From NCBI RefSeq assembly GCF_001654495.1, contig NZ_CP015849.1, positions 5,307,501 to 5,371,500 on the forward strand: a stretch of 64,000 bases of DNA. Reading direction: 5' to 3'. Positions 15,570-23,175 of this stretch are shown here, piece after piece. Both the position numbers and the translations under genes were made by a program. Source of the stretch: Streptomyces sp. SAT1. GTDB lineage: Bacteria > Actinomycetota > Actinomycetes > Streptomycetales > Streptomycetaceae. Under the pieces are notes generated by a model. The model did not search any database, was not told where the DNA came from, and saw nothing but the letters and a program-made list of their open reading frames with translations. The stretch's first letter is position 1; every line of letters begins with the position of its first letter.

Positions 15570-17183
15570 CTACTCCTCCAGCTCCCCGCTGCCGCTGGAG
15601 AACTGCGCCAGCCGGAAGATCACGAACTCGGCGGGCTTGACCGGCGCGATGCCGATCTCGCAGATGACACGGCCGACGTCCACCGACTCCGGAGGGTTGG
15701 TCTCCTCGTCACACTTGACGTAGTAGGCCTCCTCGGGGCGCTGGCCGAACAGGGCACCGTTGCGCCACTCGTTGACCAGGAACGCCGAGATGTTCCGCCG
15801 GATCCGGGCCCACAGCGCGTGGTCGTTCGGTTCGAACACCACCCACTGGGTGCCGATGAGGATGGACTCCTCCAGGTAGTTGAAGTACCTGCGGATGTTG
15901 AGGTAGCGCCACGCCGGGTCGGAGGAGAGGGTGCGGGCGCCCCAGACGCGGATGCCCCGGCCGGGGAACGCGCGGATGCAGTTGACGCCGATCGGGTTGA
16001 GCAGGTCCTGCTCACCGCGGGTGATCTGGGTCTCCAGGTCCACCGCACCGCGCACGACCTCGTTGGCGGGCGCCTTGTGCACGCCGCGCTCGGAGTCGTT
16101 GCGCGCCCAGACACCGGAGACGTGGCCGCTCGGCGGGATCAGCCGGGTCTGGCCGCTGGCCGGGTCGAACGTCTTGATCCACGGGTAGTACAGGGCCGCG
16201 TACTTGGAGTCGTAACCGGCCGTCTCCTGGCGCCACACCCGGATCTGACGGGCGTTCAGGCCGGGCGGCGGGTCGATGACGGCGACGCGGTCGCCCATCA
16301 GCTCGCAGTGCGCGATCAGACCGAGCTGGACCGCCTTGACGGCCTCCAGGTCGATCGCGCCGCGCTGGTAGGCGGCCATCAGGTCGGGCACCGCGACCAT
16401 GGAGATCTCGTCGACGGCCTCCAGGCCGCCGAAGCCGGTGCGGTCGGCCGAGTCGCCGAGGTACTGGGCCGGGCCCGGGTGGGGCGCGACGGCCTCCTGG
16501 GCCTCGGGCACGACCGGGGCCGGAGCGGCCGGCGGAGCCGGGAGGGCCACCGTCTGGTTCTCCGGGCGGACCAGCTGCGCGGCCGGCGCGGCCTCGGCCA
16601 CGGTGATGAGCTTGGAGCGCTCCTTCACCTGGGTGACCACGTAGTTGCGGCCGCCCTTCTTGGCGGTCACGTCGAAGGTCTCCACGGCCTTGTCGCCGTC
16701 CTTGACGACGAGCCGGAAGCGCTCGGCGGGGCCCTCGCCCTCGGGGTCGGCGACCTCGACGCTCAGTCCGCCCTTGCCGCCGGAGGCGATGGCGGTCACG
16801 GTGAACGTGCCGAGCTGGCGCGGCTCACCGGCGGTCAGCGCGGCCGGAGCGGCGGAACCGCTCACCGCGGCGGGCACCGCGCCGTTGCGGCTCACGGCAC
16901 CGCCGGAGGCGTCCTCGGCGGAACCGCCGACCCGCACGACATAGGCGGCGGTGCCGCCGTTCTGGAAGAACCCGTAGACCGAGTGGGCGAGGTAGTACCC
17001 GTCGGTGAACTCGCCGAAGGACGCGACGTACTGACTCCAGTTGGTCACCAGGGTCGGCTCGTTCAGCGGCCCGGCCGGCGCGAGGCCCACGAAGGCCGCC
17101 ACCGAGGTGCCCACCCCTTCGATCGGACGGGAACCGCTGGCCACCTCCTCGACGTAGACGCCGGGCGACAGGTAGGACGGCAT
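15570..17183 (-). CDS. eCIS contractile sheath protein (Cis2)
   Basis: This 537-aa tail sheath protein starts SYLSPGVYVEEVASGSRPIE, the hallmark sheath N-terminus. Its conserved C-terminal domain includes NPIGVNCIRAFPGRGIRVWGARTLS, WRYLNIRRYFNYLEESILIGTQWVVFEPND, FLVNEWRNGALFG and GIAPVKPAEFVIFRLAQ. A variable surface domain (about 100-230) lies between them. The start is ATG at 17183 with GAGGAG just upstream. It is the first gene of the leftward operon, so its promoter should lie within 17184-17684, which it shares with the divergent ricin-domain gene. The length is usual for Streptomyces sheaths. Confidence 0.96.
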   Translation of the reverse strand: MPSYLSPGVYVEEVASGSRPIEGVGTSVAAFVGLAPAGPLNEPTLVTNWSQYVASFGEFTDGYYLAHSVYGFFQNGGTAAYVVRVGGSAEDASGGAVSRNGAVPAAVSGSAAPAALTAGEPRQLGTFTVTAIASGGKGGLSVEVADPEGEGPAERFRLVVKDGDKAVETFDVTAKKGGRNYVVTQVKERSKLITVAEAAPAAQLVRPENQTVALPAPPAAPAPVVPEAQEAVAPHPGPAQYLGDSADRTGFGGLEAVDEISMVAVPDLMAAYQRGAIDLEAVKAVQLGLIAHCELMGDRVAVIDPPPGLNARQIRVWRQETAGYDSKYAALYYPWIKTFDPASGQTRLIPPSGHVSGVWARNDSERGVHKAPANEVVRGAVDLETQITRGEQDLLNPIGVNCIRAFPGRGIRVWGARTLSSDPAWRYLNIRRYFNYLEESILIGTQWVVFEPNDHALWARIRRNISAFLVNEWRNGALFGQRPEEAYYVKCDEETNPPESVDVGRVICEIGIAPVKPAEFVIFRLAQFSSGSGELEE

Positions 17184-17684
17184 GCTCTGCTCTCCTCGGG
17201 GTACGAGACAGGAACGGGATCCAGCCTCACGCGCGAGGCGCGACGGCCGAAACGTCCTGGGGTACCTCTTCGCGGGCACCCCGGTTGCCCCGACGGGCAG
17301 CCCGGCTTCCCCGCGTGCCCGCACGGCCCGGCCCGCTGCCCGCGCGACTGCCCCCATGTCCCTTCCGGCCTCCCGCGCGCGCGGGCGACGCTGGTGTCCG
17401 CCGACGGCGGAGGGGAGCGCGCGGTGCGCGTGCGTGACGTGCGAGACGTGCGAGTACGGCGGTCGCCGTACGGACGCGAGACGTACGGCGGGACGCGACG
17501 GCGCGGCGGACCGCCGGGACAGCCTCTCCCGGACACGGACACGGACCCGGACTCCGGCCCGGATCCGGACCCCGGACCCGGAACCCACCGAGCCTTCCCG
17601 CAGACCGGCGGCAGCCGTGTCGTCCGCCGACGGCGCCCTCGTCGAGTACCACGCCACCGAGATCCCGGAGCAGTGACCTGACAG
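17184..17684. other. Divergent intergenic region between sheath and ricin-domain genes
   Basis: These 501 bp have no credible gene. A 164-aa plus-strand frame here is Arg/Pro-rich low complexity. Two short-repeat tracts are visible: GTGCGAGACGTGCGAG-type units near 17424-17480, and GACACGGACACGGACCC-type units near 17528-17585. The region must hold the promoter of the eCIS operon on one strand and that of the ricin-domain gene on the other, but no clear -35/-10 pair stands out. Confidence 0.5.
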
Positions 17685-19115
17685 ATGAGCCTTTGGACCT
17701 CTCTGGAACCCGCCTCCGCGACCGTCGACCCGGGTGGCAGCACACGCGTGCGGCTGCGGTTGCGCAACACCGGTGACGTCGTCGACGAGTACCGCTTCGA
17801 GCCCGTCGGCGACCTCTCGCCCTGGACGGTCGTGGAGCCGCAGACGCTCCGGCTCTACCCGGGCACGACCGGCACGGTGGAGCTGACCTTCTCGCCGCCC
17901 CGCACCCCCGACGCCACCGCGGGACCCAACCCGTACGCGGTGCGCATCACGCCCACCGAGCACCCCGAGGCCGTCACCGTCCCCGAGGGCAACCTGACCA
18001 TCACGCCCTTCACGGAGGTGCGGGCCGAACTGGTCCCGGCCACCGTCAAGGGCCGCTTCCGCGGCCGCCCCCGCCTCGCCGTCGACAACCTCGGCAACAC
18101 CAAGGTCACCGCCTCCGTCAGCGGCAGCGACACCGGCGACCAGCTCTCCTACGACCTGCACCCGAGCAACGTGCAGATCGAGCCGGGCCGGGCCGCGTTC
18201 GTCAAGGCCACCCTCAAGCCGCGGAAGATCATCTGGTTCGGTCCCAAGGAGCGGCGGCCCTACACCCTGGCCGTGCAGCGGTCCGGGGCGACACCGGTGC
18301 CCGTGGAGGGCACCTATCTCCAGCGCGGCTTCCTGCCCCGCTGGCTCGCCACCTTCTTCGGGGTGCTGCTCGCGCTGAGCGTCACCTTCGTGATGCTCTG
18401 GATCGCCTACAAGCCGGCGGTGCGCAGCGGGGCCACGGAGAAGGTCGCCGAGGCGGGCACCACCCTGGCGCCCAGCCCGTCGGCGGCCCCGGCCCTGTCG
18501 CCCGCGCCGCCGCCCCCGCAGCCCACGGTGCCGCAGCAGCCGACCCAGCCCCAGGAGACCGGTGGCGCCAAGAGCGGCGACAGCGGCGGTGGCGGCGGCG
18601 CGCCGCAGAAGAAGAAGCCGAAGGGACCGGTTCTCAAGAACGTCCTGCTGTACAACACCACGACGAAGAAGTGCGCGGACATCCCGGGCTACGACAAGGG
18701 CGAGTCGGCCGGCCCGGTGCGTGAGTACAGCTGCGACGGGACCTCGAACGACAACCAGCTGTGGGACTTCGAGGTGCGGTACCCCAAGGGCGGTCCCGGC
18801 GGCGTGCCCCTCTACCAGATCCGCAACGTCAAGGACAGGTTCTGCATGGACCTGACCGGATACGGGGCCGCCGAGGAGCGGTCCCCGATGATGGAGTACA
18901 CCTGCGACGGCACCACGTCCGACAACCAGCTGTTCTGGCTGGACAAGCAGGACAACGGGGCCTACTGGATCCGCAACTTCGCCAGCGACAACATGTGCCT
19001 CGACGTGTTCGGCAGCGGTGACGGCGGCGACGACACCCCGCTCTCGATCTTCCGCTGCTCCCTGACCGACGACCACCTGTGGCTGATCAAGCCGCAGAAG
19101 CCGGACGGCGAGTGA
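17685..19115 (+). CDS. Ig-like / TM / ricin B lectin protein associated with the eCIS
   Basis: This 476-aa protein has an N-terminal beta-sandwich pair (SLEPASATVDPGGSTRVRLR, PGTTGTVELTFSPPRTP, about 1-205), a TM helix (about 220-242, WLATFFGVLLALSVTFVMLW), a Pro/Gln/Gly-rich linker (about 260-320) and a C-terminal ricin B-type lectin domain. That domain has LYNTTTKKCADIPG, DNQLWDFEV, FCMDLTG and DNQLFWLD repeats with paired cysteines. Homologues in Streptomyces CIS loci carry the vague label hydrolytic protein, but I see no catalytic motif. With no signal peptide before the Ig-like part, the N-terminus is likely cytoplasmic and the lectin outside. It could dock particles at the envelope. It is divergent from the sheath. 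Confidence 0.85.
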   Translation: MSLWTSLEPASATVDPGGSTRVRLRLRNTGDVVDEYRFEPVGDLSPWTVVEPQTLRLYPGTTGTVELTFSPPRTPDATAGPNPYAVRITPTEHPEAVTVPEGNLTITPFTEVRAELVPATVKGRFRGRPRLAVDNLGNTKVTASVSGSDTGDQLSYDLHPSNVQIEPGRAAFVKATLKPRKIIWFGPKERRPYTLAVQRSGATPVPVEGTYLQRGFLPRWLATFFGVLLALSVTFVMLWIAYKPAVRSGATEKVAEAGTTLAPSPSAAPALSPAPPPPQPTVPQQPTQPQETGGAKSGDSGGGGGAPQKKKPKGPVLKNVLLYNTTTKKCADIPGYDKGESAGPVREYSCDGTSNDNQLWDFEVRYPKGGPGGVPLYQIRNVKDRFCMDLTGYGAAEERSPMMEYTCDGTTSDNQLFWLDKQDNGAYWIRNFASDNMCLDVFGSGDGGDDTPLSIFRCSLTDDHLWLIKPQKPDGE

Positions 19116-19132
19116 CGAAGAGGCAGCCAGAT

Positions 19133-19176
19133 ACGGGGAAGGGGGGTGGACCCGCGGGTCCACCCCCCTTCCCCGT
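19133..19176. terminator. Perfect 44-bp palindrome: bidirectional terminator
   Basis: Two 22-nt halves (19133-19154, ACGGGGAAGGGGGGTGGACC plus CG, and 19155-19176) are exact reverse complements. The palindrome sits between the convergent ends of the ricin-domain gene (19115) and the AAA+ ATPase gene (19183), so it can serve both strands. Confidence 0.9.
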
Positions 19177-19182
19177 GCGTAG

Positions 19183-21336
19183 CTACCAGGAGCCCTCGTC
19201 CGGCAGCAGCCGGCCCGCCTTGCGGTACTCGCGGCGGGCGCCCTCCAGTACGTCGGCCGAGGTGACCAGGCCGTCCCGGCCGGCGGCGAGATAGGCGGCG
19301 GTCACCACCGCGCTGCGGATCGAACCGCCCGCCAGCTCGAAGTCGCCCGCCACCCGGTCGAGTTCCACGCCCTCGACGCACGGCACGTGGGACAGGCTGT
19401 GCCGCCACAGGGCCAGACGCTGGCGCGGGTCGGGGAACGGGAAGTCGACGACCAGGTCCAGGCGGCGCGTGAACGCCTCGTCGATGTTGGCGCGCAGGTT
19501 CGTGGTGAGCAGGGCGATGCCGTCGAAGGATTCGAGGCGCTGGAGCAGATAGGCGCTCTCCATGTTGGCGTACCGGTCGTGCGAGTCCTTCACCTCGGAC
19601 CGCTTGCCGAACACCGCGTCGGCCTCGTCGAAGAGCAGTACCGCGTCGGTGCGGTCGGCCTCGGCGAAGATCCGCTCCAGGTTCTTCTCCGTCTCGCCGA
19701 CGTACTTGTCGACCACCGAGGACAGCTGGACGACATAGAGGTCCAGGCCCAGTTCGGCGGCGACGACCTCCGCCGAGAGCGTCTTGCCGGTGCCGGACTC
19801 GCCCGCGAACAGACCGAGCACGCCCCGCCCGCGCCCTCCGCCCGCGCTGAGCCGCCAGTCTCCGAGGACCCGGTCGCGGTGCCGGGCGCGCAGGGCCAGT
19901 TCGTGCAGCTGGGTCAGCGGGCGCTCGGGCAGCACCAGGTCGGTCCAGTCGACGGCGGGCCGGATCCGGCGCGCGTGCCGCTCCAGACCGGACGCCGACT
20001 GGCGGCGCGCGGCGACCCGCAGATGGGCGGCGGTCAGCGGCGTACCGTCGAAGACGGCGAGGGCCTTCGCCGCGCGGGCCGCACGGGCGATCCGGTCGTC
20101 CGCCAGGTGGTACGGCGCCACGGTCGCGGCCAGGTCGAAGCCGGGCTCCTCGCCCAGCGCCGCCGCCCAGGCGCGCACCGCCCCGGCCCGGTGTCCGGGC
20201 ACGTCCAGGACGAGCGGGTCGGCGGCGCCGTGCTCCGACCAGTGCGGGTCGTACGGCTGGGCGCCGGTGATCAGTACGGGGACGTCGGCGGCCGAGGTCA
20301 GCTCCCGTACCAGGTGGGCGGGGTGCTCGGGCAGCGCGGAGATCACGACGGCGGAGCCGCTCAGCCGGGCCTCGCGCAGCAGGGCGGGCACCAGGTCCTC
20401 GGGCCCGGCGAAGTGCAGGGCGGCCAGGCCCGCCGTACGCAGGGCGGTGGCGACGCAGGTGAGCGCCTCGCCCTCGCGGCCCTCGCGGAGATACACGGTG
20501 GGCGGCGCACCGGCGCTCAGGCGGGCGGCCAGCCGCCGGGCGAAGCCGGTGAACTCCGTGCCCTCGCCGCCCTCGCCGCCCTCTTCGGCCTTGTCGTCCC
20601 GGTCGTCCTCGTCGGTGGCGTCCGGTGCCGCCGGGGGCAGCGCGCGCAGATGGCCGGCGAGCGCGGCGTCCGGGGTGTCGTCGCCCAGGAGATGGGCCAC
20701 CAGCCGGTCCGGGACGCGCAACGACCGGCTGAGGAAGGGGCGTTCCGGCTCCTCCACGGTGAGCAGTCCGAGCGCGGACAGCGGGGCCCCGGAGTGCAGC
20801 CGGGCCCGCGCGGACGCCGAGTGGACGGGGACACCGCACAGGTCGAGGGCGAGGGCGACGGTGGCGCGGCGGCGGCTCACGTCGTCGTTGAGGTAGCCGT
20901 AGAGCGGTTCGAAGGAGCGGTCCAGGTCGGGGGCGAGGGCGACGAGGAGCAGGGCGGTGTCCAGTTCACCCAGCCCGAGCCGCGCGGCCAGCCGGGCCAG
21001 CCGGTCGCCCCGGTCCCCGGGGCCGTCCCAGCCGCCGAGAACACCGGGGCTGTTCGGCCTGTTGGGGCTGTCCGGGACGCCGTCCGTGACCGCCGAGGCG
21101 GAGGCGTCGCCGTGGGCGTCCACGGGCTCCGGCGCCGGTGGGGCCGGGTGCAGCAGGTGCCGTACCGCGTCCTGCGACAGGTACAGGCCGCGCAGCGGGT
21201 CGTCGGCCGTGGGGTCGTCGGCGGAGCGCCGGCCCACCAGCAGGGCGACCCGGTCGCGCAGCGCTGCCAGCCGGGTGAGGAGCGCGTCGGCGGGGGCCAC
21301 GGCCGTGAGCGCGTTCGCCGGGTCCGTCACGGTCAT
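19183..21336 (-). CDS. eCIS AAA+ ATPase (Cis15/Pvc15)
   Basis: This 717-aa AAA+ protein has a roughly 500-aa N-terminal region with an acidic Glu/Gly linker (about 235-260). The ATPase core follows: Walker A GESGTGKT (512-519), Walker B LLFDEADAVFG (DEAD at 570-573), sensor LLTTNLRANIDEAFTRRLD with arginine finger, and a lid domain (GDFELAGGSIRSAVVTAAYLAA). An AAA+ ATPase is a universal eCIS gene, thought to act in assembly or cargo loading. The upstream DUF4255 gene overlaps it by 4 nt (ATGA), so the two are co-translated. Confidence 0.93.
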   Translation of the reverse strand: MTVTDPANALTAVAPADALLTRLAALRDRVALLVGRRSADDPTADDPLRGLYLSQDAVRHLLHPAPPAPEPVDAHGDASASAVTDGVPDSPNRPNSPGVLGGWDGPGDRGDRLARLAARLGLGELDTALLLVALAPDLDRSFEPLYGYLNDDVSRRRATVALALDLCGVPVHSASARARLHSGAPLSALGLLTVEEPERPFLSRSLRVPDRLVAHLLGDDTPDAALAGHLRALPPAAPDATDEDDRDDKAEEGGEGGEGTEFTGFARRLAARLSAGAPPTVYLREGREGEALTCVATALRTAGLAALHFAGPEDLVPALLREARLSGSAVVISALPEHPAHLVRELTSAADVPVLITGAQPYDPHWSEHGAADPLVLDVPGHRAGAVRAWAAALGEEPGFDLAATVAPYHLADDRIARAARAAKALAVFDGTPLTAAHLRVAARRQSASGLERHARRIRPAVDWTDLVLPERPLTQLHELALRARHRDRVLGDWRLSAGGGRGRGVLGLFAGESGTGKTLSAEVVAAELGLDLYVVQLSSVVDKYVGETEKNLERIFAEADRTDAVLLFDEADAVFGKRSEVKDSHDRYANMESAYLLQRLESFDGIALLTTNLRANIDEAFTRRLDLVVDFPFPDPRQRLALWRHSLSHVPCVEGVELDRVAGDFELAGGSIRSAVVTAAYLAAGRDGLVTSADVLEGARREYRKAGRLLPDEGSW

Positions 21337-22016
21337 ACCGCGCCGCCCGTCCCGCGGGCGCGCCGGGCGGCCCGGCGCGCGTCACGGACGGCGGCGACCT
21401 GCCGCGGCCGGTGGGCGCGTTCCTCGGGCCCGGTCGGGGTGTCGTCCAGGGTGCGGACGCGGACGGCGGCGCCCTCGGTGACCGGCGGCCCGGCGTCGTA
21501 CTCGGGGTACGCGGGGAACGGCGCGGTGATCACCACGTCCAGGGACGGCTTGAGTTCACCGCCGAGCGCGGACCAGATCTCGGCCAGCGAGCGGGACTCG
21601 GTCTGGGTGCCGGCCACCGACACGGGGACCGACATGCCGAGGGCGCCCAGCGCGCCGGGGAGTTCGTCGGGCGTGAGCATCTCGCGCGGGATCAGCGTGG
21701 CCAGCGCCGCCGACAGCAGCCGGTGTTCGTCCTGCGGCTGCCGGGTCCACGCCGTCACCAGGTACGACAGCCGGAACCAGCGCGGCGGCTGACGCCGTTT
21801 GACGACCACGTCCCGGTCGTCGTACACGGGGACGTGGCCGCGCTGACGGCGGTTCACGTCCTCCCGGATGTCGTACAGATACGCGTTGATGGTGGGCGCG
21901 TTGCGCCGGGCGGCCCAGTCCCGGGTGGGCGCGTCGAGCACCACGTCGATGCCGGAACCGGCCAGCGCGCCGCCTCCGAGCAGGGATTTGAGGACCTCGT
22001 CCACCTCGTGGATCAC
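21333..22016 (-). CDS. DUF4255 / Pvc16-type eCIS tail terminator (Cis16)
   Basis: This 227-aa protein starts IHEVDEVLKSLLGGG and has NAPTINAYLYDIREDVNRRQ and PPRWFRLSYLVTAWTRQPQDEHRLLSAAL, the typical Pvc16 N-terminal (DUF4255) blocks. A 60-aa basic tail (RAHRPRQVAAVRDARRAARR) follows. Such proteins cap the tube and sheath at the distal end. The start GTG (22014-22016) has AGGAGC upstream. The stop overlaps the ATPase start by 4 nt. Confidence 0.9.
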   Translation of the reverse strand: MIHEVDEVLKSLLGGGALAGSGIDVVLDAPTRDWAARRNAPTINAYLYDIREDVNRRQRGHVPVYDDRDVVVKRRQPPRWFRLSYLVTAWTRQPQDEHRLLSAALATLIPREMLTPDELPGALGALGMSVPVSVAGTQTESRSLAEIWSALGGELKPSLDVVITAPFPAYPEYDAGPPVTEGAAVRVRTLDDTPTGPEERAHRPRQVAAVRDARRAARRARGTGGAV

Positions 22017-22237
22017 CGTCGTGCTCCTGCCCTGCCGTGCTCGCTCGTGCTCGGTCGCGCGTCCTCGCCACCGGGTCCCGCCCGGGGCCTGTTCTCCGGC
22101 CCGTCCGGGTCCGGCCCGGTCCGGCGGCGGCCGGGGTCCGATCCTGCCGTGCATCGCGGGGCGCGGCGCAGGCGTGCCGGGGCCGGGGCCGGGGCAGAGC
22201 GGACTGCCCCGGGGGCCGGTCCCGGATGCCTGTTCGG

Positions 22238-22906
22238 TCAGATGTAGCCTTCCCGCAGGGCATGGGCCACGGCATGCGCGCGATTGCGCAGATGCAACCG
22301 GGTGGTCAGCCCGTGGATGACGTTCTTGACGGTCCGTTCGGAGTAGGACAACTTGCCGGCGATCTCCCCGGTGTCGAGCCCCTCGGCGACCAGGCGCAGT
22401 ACGTCGACCTCGCGCGGTGTGAGCCCGGAGCCGGGCGCGCCCGGCCGGCCGGCCGCGTTGCGGTGCAAGGTGCCCACCTGGTCGATGAGCCGGCCGAGCA
22501 GATCGGCGGGCAGGTCGCCCTCGCCGCGGGCCGCCGCCAGCACGGCCTGCACCAGTCGGTGCGCTCCGGCCTCGTGGCGCCACACGATGGCGCCCACTCC
22601 GCACTCGATCACATCGAGCAGTTCGGCCTCGCGCAGCGTGCTGACGACGAGCACCGCCCGCGCGCCCTCGCTGCGCACCACCCGGCGCAGCCGGGTCAGC
22701 GCGGCCTCGTCGAGCATGTCGTCCACGAGCAGGGCCACCGTGCCGGGACCCGAACCGGCCTCGTCCCGCAACTCGACCTCGGGGAACCGGCGCAGCTGGC
22801 TCAGCACCCCCTCGCGCAGGATCGGGTCGGTGGCGTGCACGGCGACCGGGATGCGGTCTGCGGTACCGGCCGAGCCGGGGCGCGTGGTCCGCGATGAGCT
22901 GAGCAA
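22238..22906 (-). CDS. LuxR-family response-regulator-like transcription factor
   Basis: This 222-aa protein has an N-terminal receiver-like domain (about 17-130, IPVAVHATDPILREGVLSQL, VALLVDDML, AVLVVSTLREAELLDVIECG) and a C-terminal LuxR HTH (about 155-215, LTPREVDVLRLVAEGLDTGE, YSERTVKNVIHGLTTRLHLR). The receiver lacks the usual phospho-acceptor context, so it may be an atypical regulator. The start is TTG at 22906 with AGGGGAAACC just upstream. It is divergent from the LAL regulator and next to the ATPase/cap operon, so it is a likely eCIS regulator by position. Confidence 0.85.
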   Translation of the reverse strand: MLSSSRTTRPGSAGTADRIPVAVHATDPILREGVLSQLRRFPEVELRDEAGSGPGTVALLVDDMLDEAALTRLRRVVRSEGARAVLVVSTLREAELLDVIECGVGAIVWRHEAGAHRLVQAVLAAARGEGDLPADLLGRLIDQVGTLHRNAAGRPGAPGSGLTPREVDVLRLVAEGLDTGEIAGKLSYSERTVKNVIHGLTTRLHLRNRAHAVAHALREGYI

Positions 22907-23175
22907 CGGTTTCCCCTATGTGCACGGGCCCGTCACCTCTGTGGGGGCGGTGGCGGGCGTGTGCTGTTCACACTCCTGCCGGGGGAGTGCCCCGCGCAAT
23001 CGTGGAGCACCACGAGCCGGACCACGAGAACAGCCTTGTGTACACCACGAGGGTGACCGTCCGTCCGGTTCCGTCGGCCCGCCGGTCGGCCTTGGTGGGA
23101 CTTGTCACGTCACCGAGGGCCCCTGGGGACCGTCCTCGTGTGCGGAGGTCGTCATGTCCGAGCGAGGAGGCAGGA

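Noticed and set aside
17182..17676. 164-aa plus-strand frame between sheath and ricin genes
   Set aside because: It is Arg/Pro/Thr repeats from short tandem DNA repeats, has no ribosome-binding site and overlaps the sheath start.
22918..23175. Upstream extension of the LAL regulator to 22918
   Set aside because: It has no Shine-Dalgarno at 22918 and the added 86 residues are unlike a protein domain; GGAGG/AGGA before 23176 favours that start.
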